From Asterionellopsis glacialis (Eukaryota; Bacillariophyta; Plagiogrammaphyceae; Rhaphoneidales; Asterionellopsidaceae): a stretch of DNA of 36,967 nt. Both the position numbers and the translations under genes were made by a program. Below, piece after piece: positions 21,052-29,785 of this stretch; the first letter of the stretch is position 1; every line of letters begins with the position of its first letter. Below the pieces are notes generated by a model that was not told where the DNA came from, ran no database searches, and saw only the letters and a list, made by a program, of their open reading frames with translations. The stretch spans positions 1-36,967 of the forward strand of contig WKLE02003016.1 of the NCBI GenBank assembly GCA_014885115.2, given 5' to 3'.

Positions 21052-22491
21052 ATGATCAAGCCTTCGCTATTTGCATTGCTAACCCTTGCAGTAGCCACAG
21101 AAGTCCATGCTTGGATACCAACCAGGACGACCATTCAAACACACTCTGCTTTGACACGACGTAGTCATGGAGGAGTAACTACCATGTCCGCTATGCCTGA
21201 TTTGAAGGGAAAGGTAATATATCAAAGGTTATTACATCGATTATCTCCTAAATCTGATGTTGTTGTACAGAACAACTTTTCTGTGGAGGAACGCGTTTGC
21301 TTCAAACCTGATGAAGAAGATGAAGGGTATCTTACACCTCATGGGAGAAGAACACTCATTTTAAGAGGAGCACCTGCGTCCGATACAGATGTAGGACCTG
21401 AATTATTCCGTCTTGATGTTCATGAATCATCACCACCCACGGGAGTTGGGAGTGACAGTGCTATGGAATGTTCCATTTGTATGGCTTTGTATCTTTCGTC
21501 TAATCCGGATGTACTTGTGGGAAATGTTTTGGAATTACAAACTGATTTGGGAGTGGGTGGATTATTAGGTTCCATTGCAGCAGGATTTGCTGAACGAGAA
21601 GGAAAGGCAAGTAGTGACAACGATGCTGCTGCTTCCACCATGGCCATCACCAATGATAATGATGATGATGTTTTACCACACAAGCACCGTGTACCACTTC
21701 CAGAATCATTAGAAAAATTAACCTTGTCCGGTGGTGATGATGATTTAATGAATTTGGCATTTGCAAATGTCAAAATTTCAGAAATCCCATCTGACAAGGT
21801 TGAAATGAGAGAATTTGATTGGGTTCATCAACGTCCTGAACGACTTTCCAAACAACGGTATCATGTTGTATTAGGATCTGATATTGCCTTTTCGTATCCC
21901 ACATGTCGTGAATTGTCACGTGCGGTTGCCTATTCGTTGGAACCCCTCCCATGGGAAAACACGAATGCTGCACGATTCATCCATCTTTGTCCAGAACATC
22001 GTGATGATGGTACGTCGTTGTAGAATGTGATCTGTTGAGAGTCTGCTCTTTTTTAACAAAGAACAAATTTATTCTGCCCCGTTTGCATTCATTTGTATTC
22101 TATGCATGTTTTATTTATTTTGAAACTAAACTTTTTGTTTTGTTTTGGTGGGTATCTCCTTTATTATTTTTGTTCAGTGGTATATTTGAAAAAGTTTTTA
22201 CAACAGGGATATCGCATGTCCTTGGATCATGGGTATGTGAAATTACAAAAACTTTTTTTGAAACCTGTCATTATGGATGCAGGTGAAGCTGAATCCAAGG
22301 TAGATGAAGAACCATTTGAAGTACAAAGTATGAAGGAATCCACATATCAAAGTTTACTTGCCATGCATAGTCCTGATTACACAGGTGATAATGGTGACTT
22401 TTTCTTCCCCGTTGAGAATGGTGCATTTAACATGGGATCATCCAGTAGCAGTACGTATCTTGAACAGGAACCATCCAGTCCTTGGGGGTAA
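21052..22491 (+). CDS. methyltransferase-16-like protein with plastid presequence, two exons
   Basis: Exon 1 is 21052-22009 and exon 2 is 22178-22491, with a 168-bp GT-AG intron. The junction G|TG restores a Val codon and gives 423 residues. I chose ATG 21052 because it opens a signal peptide (IKPSLFALLTLAVATEVHA) followed by Trp and a Ser/Thr/Arg-rich stretch. That is the diatom plastid presequence pattern, where an aromatic residue follows the cleavage site. The body resembles the METTL21/methyltransferase-16 family: MALYLSSNPD, VLELQTDLGVGGLLG (motif I region), then an acidic loop, DWVHQRPERLS and YHVVLGSDIAFSYP, and in exon 2 VVYLKKFLQQGYRMSL. Motif I is degenerate: where the family has LELGxGxG this protein has LELQTDLG, so two glycines that normally contact S-adenosylmethionine are missing. 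Catalysis, and any protein-lysine substrate, are therefore uncertain. Confidence 0.72.
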
Positions 22492-23160
22492 TTACAATTG
22501 AACTCACCTTTGAAAAATGATTGTATGGAGAAAATTATGTGTAAAGGAGCATACGAGTGCTTTCTTTTTCAGTCAGAGTCTAGCAAGGAGAAGGACTCCA
22601 AAATTAGAAAGTGTTCGGGGTAGAACTAAAATGATTGACATCAGGACATCACTATGCTACATATGGTGTAGTTCGCATGGCTGTTATAGCAAAGAAATAA
22701 AAAGTCGAAAACAGTACAGATCTGTTGCATGATCATGATTTGGTGACAGTCTATAGTGGGTTGCATCGGTGTCAAATAATCTAATGAATTGAGGTAGATG
22801 GATATAAAATAAAAAATCATGCTGAAGTACAAGTCATATTCTGATGTTATTAATATTTTTTGCCGTTCTGTGCAGTTCTCACCGTCTGCCTCTTCAGTAG
22901 CTGCTGGCAATAAAGAGAAATATTCATTTAAGATAAAATTATGTAATACTAAAGCTCAAAGATACTACAACACAATTAATGACCAAGAACGAGAGGAAAT
23001 AATCGGTCAACTGATGCCAATAGTCACTGTATTGTATAATTCAATCATGTACTAAGTATGATACAGGGGATTAGACATATTATGATGATATGATTATCAA
23101 GGAAGGATTGGGGATTCATCGTGGTAGCAGAATAAAAGAGAAATCAGTTGATATTTGTTG
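22492..23160. other. intergenic region between methyltransferase-like gene and H2A
   Basis: Convergent 3' flanks of two genes. AT-rich, with only short frames that show no domain (for example 22819-23055). I see no gene here. Confidence 0.5.
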
Positions 23161-23196
23161 GTTGTCTTTGAAAGTTGGGTGGATTTTATAAAATCC
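23161..23196 (-). terminator. histone H2A mRNA 3' stem-loop and downstream element
   Basis: On the minus strand, GGATTTTATAAAATCC (23196-23181) folds as a 6-bp stem with a UAUA loop. It matches the animal histone stem-loop consensus GGYYYUUHUHARRRCC except at one base pair, which is A-U instead of Y-R and stays paired. ACCCA follows directly, the usual cleavage context, and CAAAGACAAC (23170-23161) lies where the U7-binding histone downstream element would be. The loop starts 91 bases past the H2A stop. Confidence 0.8.
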
Positions 23197-23287
23197 AGTT
23201 ATTTTGTTTGTTTTTGTTGGTTGTGTTATTCGTAGCCACTCCCATCTTGGCGTGTGTGAAACTCGCCAAGAAAGTAAAGCTTTGAAT

Positions 23288-23656
23288 TTACTTGGAAGAC
23301 TTCTTGGGGAGAAGGACAGCGTGAATGTTGGGCAAGACACCACCAGATGCAATGGTAACTCCTCCCAAAAGCTTGTTAAGTTCTTCATCATTCTTTACAG
23401 CAAGAGTGATGTGACGGGGCACGATACGGCTCTTCTTATTATCACGAGCGGCGTTACCGGCGAGTTCCAAAATTTCGGCACAAAGGTACTCAAGGACGGC
23501 AGCGAGGTAAACAGGGGCACCAGCTCCCATACGGGTAGCGTACTTGCCTTGACGGAGGTAACGTCCAATACGACCAACGGGGAATTGAAGTCCAGCCTTG
23601 CTAGAGGCGGAAGTAGACTTCTTCTCACCACGGCCACCTTTTCCTTTTCCAGACAT
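23288..23656 (-). CDS. histone H2A
   Basis: Intronless 122-residue core histone, ATG at 23656. The N-terminal tail begins [12 protein letters not shown], followed by the H2A fold with [41 protein letters not shown] and the docking segment ending [14 protein letters not shown]. The acidic-patch residues are present. The C-terminus lacks an SQ(E/D) motif and the loop residues are not those of H2A.Z, so this is the canonical replication-type form. It forms a dimer with H2B in the nucleosome and is transcribed divergently from the H2B gene 494 bp away. Its mRNA carries a canonical histone stem-loop, which suggests S-phase-coupled, non-polyadenylated message. Diatom genomes usually hold several near-identical copies, so one copy name cannot be assigned. 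Confidence 0.98.
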   Translation of the reverse strand: MSGKGKGGRGEKKSTSASSKAGLQFPVGRIGRYLRQGKYATRMGAGAPVYLAAVLEYLCAEILELAGNAARDNKKSRIVPRHITLAVKNDEELNKLLGGVTIASGGVLPNIHAVLLPKKSSK

Positions 23657-24150
23657 GTTGTTTGAGGTTTTTTTTGTTTATTTGCTACGTTACGGTCGAA
23701 CGTCAATGAAGATTGTGGGCAGAGTCGGGAGGGTTTCCAGTTCGTTCCAACCGTTCCAAAACAAGTCGAACGAGTCAATTGGCGCGCCAGTTTTTTGAAC
23801 AGATGTTTTCTAGTATGATTCCTGTATGTACCGTCACGTACATCTTGGTATAAAAGTGATTTTGAGACTTGTAAACGGTTGTGCGGTCGGACCTCGAGAA
23901 TGCCTGGGTGTAGGGTTTCAGTATATACTGTACATACATTAGATTTTACAGGAAGAACTCCGTACAGACATGAAAAAAACATGGCGCGACGTTCAAATCT
24001 ACACAGTTTGTACTGGAGAACCTCTTGTGCGCGACACAAGTGCGCATGGAACGGAGGAGGGGGGATGCATCGAAGAGTTGTTTCCAAGTTCTTACAAATT
24101 CCTCGATCTCATTCGACGCATCTCTCTCTTCAACTCTTTAAACCGTAACA
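23657..24150. promoter_or_regulatory. bidirectional H2A/H2B promoter
   Basis: 494 bp separate the two histone starts. An E2F-like TTGGCGCGCC lies at 23779-23788, with further GGCGCG and GCGCG strings near 23984 and 24030. GACGTTC occurs in each orientation: 23988-23994 facing H2B and 23704-23698 facing H2A. ACCGTAAC occurs just before each start, at about 24143-24150 on plus and about 23688-23695 on minus. A TATAAAAG is at 23849-23856, rather far from the H2B ATG. The near-symmetrical arrangement suggests coordinated S-phase control; the factor assignments are inference. Confidence 0.6.
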
Positions 24151-24501
24151 ATGGCCAAGACACCCTCCAAGCAATCTGCCAAGGCACCCAAGAAGGCAGC
24201 CACAGGCAAGCGCTCCAAGAAGCGTGTTGAGAGTTACTCTTCTTACATTTACAAGGTCTTGAAGCAAGTCCACCCCGACACTGGTATCTCCAAGAAGGGT
24301 ATGTCCATCATGAACTCCTTCATCAACGATATCTTCGAACGTATCGCCACTGAGGCCGGAAAGCTTTCCACCTACAACAAGAAGGCCACTCTTTCTTCCC
24401 GCGAAATTCAAACTGCTGTCCGTCTTATGCTTCCTGGTGAACTTGCCAAGCACGCTGTCTCTGAGGGAACTAAGGCTGTCACCAAGTTCTCCTCTGCCTA
24501 A
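24151..24501 (+). CDS. histone H2B
   Basis: Intronless 116-residue core histone, ATG at 24151. It has a short Lys-rich tail ([14 protein letters not shown]), then the H2B fold: [60 protein letters not shown] and the conserved [15 protein letters not shown] end. The C-terminal lysines correspond to the usual ubiquitylation region. It pairs with H2A, which is encoded divergently. The codons are strongly biased to C in third position compared with neighbouring genes, as expected of a highly expressed gene. The same stem-loop element as in H2A lies 132 bases past the stop. Confidence 0.98.
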   Translation: MAKTPSKQSAKAPKKAATGKRSKKRVESYSSYIYKVLKQVHPDTGISKKGMSIMNSFINDIFERIATEAGKLSTYNKKATLSSREIQTAVRLMLPGELAKHAVSEGTKAVTKFSSA

Positions 24502-24633
24502 GCAGTTGGGACAATCAAATGGATGATGAATGATGATTCGTGGAATACACCATACACACAGTGATTGGTGTGTGTCCTCACAATGTCATCATCATCACCA
24601 TGAATAACAACACAATTCAAAAATTAAACAACT

Positions 24634-24669
24634 GGATTTTATAAAATCCACCCAATCATCAAAGACACC
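24634..24669 (+). terminator. histone H2B mRNA 3' stem-loop and downstream element
   Basis: GGATTTTATAAAATCC at 24634-24649 is identical to the H2A element on the other strand. ACCCA follows at 24650-24654 and CAAAGACACC at 24660-24669. The upstream context AACT is shared too. Two independent genes keeping the same 16-base palindrome, cleavage context and downstream purine-rich element argues for SLBP/U7-type processing rather than chance. Confidence 0.82.
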
Positions 24670-26047
24670 TCACAACAACCATATTTGCATCTCTAATTTT
24701 TCCACATCTCTGTATCGATACGTCTGTCTTTTTTTTTTAAATTTTTAGAACGGATCAAGGGTGAGAAAAATTCTTACACCAACGAAACATATTAAACCGT
24801 GTACATATTTATAAATTAACCGTCATCATACTCATACAGCTAATTATTAAACAAAAAAATTGATTGTTTATATCGGATTCACGAGGTCCCAGTAGTCTAT
24901 TGCGATTGCTTCGATCAAGAGATAATTTGCATGAAAGAAAAAGACAGTGCGGATTTCTTTTGCATGATCTTGTACATTGTATCCTGCTGATGTTCAATCT
25001 GTGTGTTTGCAGTAGTTGTTCGAAATGTAACGGGATGGATGGAACTTCAAGAGCCGAGAGCACATGTCTACTAAACGTTGATTCAATCCGACCTCTTGGA
25101 TGTGCGTTATGTGGAGTCTAGAAGTCTACTCGCAGAAACTGCATTTGATGACTAGAACCTCGACTGGAGGGAGAATGCCTGTTGTTTTCATCAACATTAG
25201 ACCGTTGATTTCAGAAACATGCTTCTCGCGAACTGTTTCTCTCTAGAGAGCTTCACCATGATTTTGACCAAAAACTCTACCAGAAATTTGGTTTTTGGGA
25301 ATCTTTCATCAGTCTCTTTTTCCTAAACCACGTTTCAACACCTAGAAACCCACATGTCTAGTACGGCAAAGTTTCGCTACACTGGTAGGAAGAACCTACA
25401 GTAGTTTAGAGAGCACTTACGAGTACGGGTAGACCACCATTTTGCTGCCCCTGTCATATTATTGTAGACTAGAAGATCCAACCATTTCGGCAGTCCTACG
25501 AACTGTAGGACCTAATGGTGCACATGTTGGCACCATGTCTTCAACTCCGAGACTAACACCATTTTAGGCAGAGGATGGTGTTTTGTTTCCGTGTCCCTTT
25601 CCTCTGTTTTTTTAGAGACGCGATCAGAAAGATTAATAGATCTGTTTGTACGCAACAAACAAACAAAATGAGATAGTATCTGTATACTTCAATTTACATG
25701 CCCAAAATGCATAATTGTTCAAGATGTCTATTAGGTTTGGATGTGACGGTACAGATTTTGTATTAAGACCATGGAGGAGTTAATTTGGAGAAAGGTGTTT
25801 GAAGCGAGTGTGAACAGGTAAGATCCGGTACTATTCAAAAAGTCGTTCATATGTTCCCGCCCTTAAAAATAGTCAATGCCATTTTACTGAAAATAATAAG
25901 GGGGTAGCGATGAATTCAAGGAAGTTGGACGAAGTCAAATTCTAAGCTAAACAAACCTAGCCTAACCTTAGCAAAGCATGAATACGGTAAGGTACAGACA
26001 GCTCTGCAGTCGACCACTAAGAACACTCACTTCTGTGTATCAGGCGA
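24670..26047. other. intergenic region; no convincing gene
   Basis: 1.4 kb downstream of H2B. Short frames on both strands at 24809-25121 overlap each other, begin without ATG or lack any domain. Composition is ordinary, with CpG present. Nothing else is recognised. Confidence 0.5.
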
Positions 26048-27106
26048 TCAGTATATCTGCATGGATGAGACCTTTCCAGCCAAACCCGAGTTGGATGCAA
26101 CGTCCTTGATGTTAATAGTCTGCGGGCCGTGGATACGGACCGTGCCCTTGGCTCCTGTCCCAAAACTGTCCTGGTCGGTCATGTACACGGAAAGACCGGC
26201 GGGAACACGGATTGCTCGAACCTCATCGTTCCAGCCACATGTCAAAGGGTTGCCAGCCAAGTCGTAGTTACCCCTGTTCTCGTATTTTCCCTTGCCCAAG
26301 TTGAACGTGTCTCCGTGTCCATCCCAAACATTGTCATCTTCATAAAAGGTGACGAGAAGCACACCCATGTCCCGACCACGCTCACACGTGAGTGTTCTTT
26401 TTGAGTTGAGCTGAACGTCTTCAGGCGCGGTTTTTGAACCAATGATACCACCCTTGTAGATATCAACGGCACAGGCAAAATTAGTCTTGTCGGTAGGAAC
26501 ATTCCAGAAGCACATGAGAAGATTCTGGTTGTAGCCAGAAGAGATATTGATCTTGCCTTGATTTTCCCACTTACCATTGAACATTACAACATGTATCTTT
26601 TCTCTATTGATCCCATCGAGATCACCACTGGGGAAGTCTATATAATCATAGCCATCCACGTCGGGTGCTACGAATGCGGCGCCTTCGTAATCATTGCCAA
26701 TTTTTTTCTTGACGTAATCGCCCTGGTGCTGGTTGTGGCGTCCCATCGCACCGCCCGTAATGACAAAAATTACTCTGCCCTTCAGGGAACTAGTTGTGGG
26801 CCAGGCTTTTTTCCTTGCGACTGTACGGACATCAGGATAACATTCTTTTAAATCTTTGGGCCGATAGAAGACACCTTCGTCGAAGTAGCGGCGAACAAGT
26901 GATTCGAACTCGCCCTGGCCACTGCCGGCAAGCCAGTAAGTCTTAAAGTCAATGTTGATCCACAAAAGATTGTGGTTGAGTCTAAAGAGTTTCTCTCCAA
27001 TTCTTGATGGCTTGAAAATTGAAAATACAGTACCCCCGGGTACTCTGACAGCTAAGGATCTTTTAGCAAAGGGGGCCGTTGGATCGTGAGTCCCATGACA
27101 TTCACA
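26048..27106 (-). CDS. phospholipase C-like / beta-gamma-crystallin-like protein, 5' end unresolved
   Basis: Open frame of 352 codons ending at 26048, closed upstream by TAA at 27109-27107. No in-frame ATG occurs in about the first 120 codons, so the start must lie in an unrecognised upstream exon or the gene is 5'-truncated. Acceptor-like AGs lie near 27055 and 27013. The N-terminal part (HNLLWINIDFKTYW, EFESLVRRYFDEG, then KAWPTTSSLKGRVIFVITGG) resembles the C-terminal half of calcium-dependent phosphoinositide phospholipase C domains. The catalytic His-bearing first half (HNSY type) is not visible. The C-terminal ~180 residues resemble microbial beta/gamma-crystallin folds: VTFYEDDNVWDGHG, NLGKGKYENRG, CGWNDEVRAIRVPAGLSVYM, DQDSFGTG. 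Without the first catalytic half, enzyme activity is doubtful. Pseudogene or spliced gene: I cannot decide. Confidence 0.55.
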   Translation of the reverse strand, partial: CECHGTHDPTAPFAKRSLAVRVPGGTVFSIFKPSRIGEKLFRLNHNLLWINIDFKTYWLAGSGQGEFESLVRRYFDEGVFYRPKDLKECYPDVRTVARKKAWPTTSSLKGRVIFVITGGAMGRHNQHQGDYVKKKIGNDYEGAAFVAPDVDGYDYIDFPSGDLDGINREKIHVVMFNGKWENQGKINISSGYNQNLLMCFWNVPTDKTNFACAVDIYKGGIIGSKTAPEDVQLNSKRTLTCERGRDMGVLLVTFYEDDNVWDGHGDTFNLGKGKYENRGNYDLAGNPLTCGWNDEVRAIRVPAGLSVYMTDQDSFGTGAKGTVRIHGPQTINIKDVASNSGLAGKVSSMQIY

Positions 27107-27109
27107 TTA

Positions 27110-28301
27110 ACTACCCGCACTATACAGCAAAAAGGTCCTATGTACATATACAGGTAAAGGTCCAATAGTTCAAATTACTCGTAGGTTCCACTATAGTGTA
27201 ATAAGTGCATTCTATGCAACTTGTCGTCGAAAAAGATCACAACATCATGATGGCCCTGGAGATATTATCGTTCAAGCACCTTGTATGCTCTTGAATACAT
27301 GTAGTCCTAGTACAGTACAATGTTTGTGGAGACGACTAATTTTTGCTGTCAAAGCGACCAACAATGGCGGAATCCTATCTCCTTATTCAGTTCACCTCCA
27401 ATGCCTGAATGGCTTTAGTGGGTAACAGTCATGATGCAAAGGAAGAGTCATATTAGAGCAGAATTTTGATTTTGTTGATTATTCTATTTTTTAGACCTGT
27501 CGATTCTTGAAGTATTCTTTGACAAAATCAGGCCAAGGAAGGGAAGAAGCAAATGATGCACCACCACCACCAATAAGAGACTAGAACCCAAAAGAAGGAC
27601 AACAATAAACCCCAAAGACATCGGGAAGTGTGCTGTGATGTTTGTGTAGCCCAGAATTGTGTTTGATTTTTGTTTGTAGGCCCAAGACCATCGTTGTCGA
27701 AAACTTGCATACCCAATTCCTGATGGATCGTCGAATTTAGCTCTTTCGTTAAAAAAAAGACAATCAACCAACAAAAAAATGGCTTTTAATCCATATTGAT
27801 CCTATGGAACTTGAATGAAAGGAAACCATCGCCAGCAACGACAACAAGACACAAAAATGATGTCGAGTCTGTTTCTCGCGATACGAAGGCACAGGGCAAG
27901 AGCAGATAATGTGATATACCGTCGGAATAAAACCGTTATTATTTCAAAAGATATGATTGGATAAAAAAGTTGGTACCAAATCTGGATTTATGGCGGTCGA
28001 CCCGCCTATCTTGTACCGTTAATTTGTTATTTATACATGCATACTACTCTCAAATATATATTTTTACACTCGATAAAAAATTACCTGGTACTCAATTTTT
28101 GTTATGTACGCATGTACCTGGTACTGGTACGGTGCAAGTTCGAGCTCATATTCTGTCGGACTCGCTCTAAGTCCAGCCATCGCCAAAAAACAAGTACACG
28201 CGACTCCCCATTCGGTGTCTCTCCAAGAATATCATTACTCATAAACTTGAAACAACAACAACAACAACAACGGTGAAGCATTACATAAAAAAGTATCGAT
28301 T
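27110..28301. other. intergenic region with a possible gene fragment
   Basis: A minus frame at about 27484-27750 encodes FDDPSGIGYASFRQRW and a hydrophobic segment (GFIVVLLLGSSLLLVVVV). It has no ATG, no recognisable family, and an equally open overlapping frame, so I do not call it a gene. The last 300 bp are the 5' flank of the sulfotransferase and hold a motif pair plus a (CAA)n run at about 28252-28271. Confidence 0.4.
28082..28124. promoter_or_regulatory. paired TACCTGGTAC motif upstream of sulfotransferase
   Basis: Two exact TACCTGGTAC decamers at 28082-28091 and 28115-28124, 33 bases apart start to start, followed by TGGTACGG. They lie 180-220 bp upstream of the sulfotransferase ATG. 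Spacing and distance resemble the pair upstream of the transporter gene. The function is not known. Confidence 0.5.
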
Positions 28302-29538
28302 ATGTGTTCTCCATCAAACAGAAAAGGAGACAGTGGTCAAGATAGCGATGACGAAGAGCGATCATTTTTGCCGTCACAACCATCACCATCGAAAGTAAAC
28401 CACAGCAAAAAAATTGGATCGGGACGTCTCATGACCTATTTTTTTTCGATGCCAATAGGATTTATATTGGCTACAGCATTCTACGTAAATTATGATTCTT
28501 CCCAGACAACCATTGGTGAGAGCGTTACATATCATAATTTTCATGAAAAAGATTCAAAAAAAGGTCGCTGGCCGCGCATTACATGGCTCATGACATTCCC
28601 AAATTCAGGAACATCATATACACAATCAATGATGGTCAGTGTAAGTCAGAAGTTAGTAGCAACTGTTTACAAGAAAGAAGGTGACAAACCAGTGTATTCG
28701 GACAGTCCGAATGGACCTTTTTGGGCAAACCGAACCACCAAATTAGGACTAAATGATAAATATGTGCTAACAAAAACTCATTGCGGTATGTATTATTTTC
28801 ATGTTGGCGTTTCTGCTTTGACATTGAGAAACCTCAACTTAAGTTTTTATGTATAACATATCTGTGATTTTGTTTCATAATATAGGTGGACGATGTGAAA
28901 CTTGTGGACCTTCGTCTTATGTAGAAAATCCTCACTCTTTTGTAACAAAATGTAGAAGTGGGGACAATCAAGGAAATATGAGGCATGATATCAATCTTGT
29001 CCATAAGACAGTCCATCTGATCCGTAACCCATTTGATAATGTTGTCTCAAGATTTCATAACAATAGGAAGAAACACGTAAAAGTGAATGATACAGAATGG
29101 CTCAACTTATACCCTAAGACGAGAAAAGGCTTTCGTAATTTTTGTAATTGGTTGAACACAGAATTCAGTGAACCAAACTTGGAGCGCGAGTCCCGTTTCA
29201 TGGAATCAACCATCGTTGACTCCATGAAGTCTGTACCATGCTATGACGATTTCTTCCGATACGTGCAGTGGCATAATCTTGCCTTTGTGACGACTGATGA
29301 TCTTGATGTACCAACACATATATTACATTACGAAAATTACGAACAAAACTTTAATCAAACAGTAAACGATCTATTGGGCTTTCTTGAACTTGAGTGGATA
29401 GGAGAAGCTTTTGAGTTCATTGAAGGGAAACACTACTCTGAATACTTTACACCAAAAGAACGCAACGCTGTAAAAATGGCACTGAAAGAATTGTCTTCAT
29501 CGAAAACTTGGGAAAACATCAAGCATTACTTTAAGTAG
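28302..29538 (+). CDS. membrane-anchored sulfotransferase, two exons
   Basis: Exon 1 is 28302-28785 and exon 2 is 28886-29538; the 100-bp GT-AG intron is in phase 1 (G|GT) and gives 378 residues. The ATG at 28302 precedes a hydrophilic cytosolic tail and a single membrane segment (residues ~44-63, YFFSMPIGFILATAFYVNY), a type II Golgi topology. The PAPS 5'-phosphosulfate loop is TFPNSGTSYTQS at ~98-109. The 3'-phosphate site is HLIRNPFDNVVSRF at ~205-218, with Arg208 and Ser216. A TKTHC segment at ~157-161 fits the position of the usual KTHxP motif. Such enzymes move sulfate from PAPS to hydroxyls of polysaccharides or other acceptors; the acceptor is unknown. It is convergent with the rhamnosidase gene, with 247 bp between stops. 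Confidence 0.85.
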
Positions 29539-29785
29539 TCACGTATTGAAATTGTTGTCGGAACTTATCTTGGAGCATCAAAATACCTTAATTGCTCAGG
29601 AGATTGTTTGCCACAATCTTTTAAAAAGACATCATAGATGCATTCGTAAATGAAATCAAACATTTATTGTTAAGTATTTGTTGCATGAAAGCACGCATGC
29701 ATATCAATTCTAGTCTAGGAGTGGCAGTCTCACTTTTACACATACTTTGCCTTTTTTCCGAAAATTCTGCACGAAATATTTTTAA

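Noticed and set aside
22093..22491. Separate gene starting inside the 168-bp intron
   Set aside because: The hydrophobic start is translated intron; the coding part is exon 2 of the methyltransferase-like gene, with a phase-matched acceptor at 22177.
27484..27774. Minus frame with FRQRWSWAYKQK and a hydrophobic segment
   Set aside because: There is no ATG, the other frame is equally open, and no family is recognised. It may be a gene fragment, but support is too thin for a call.
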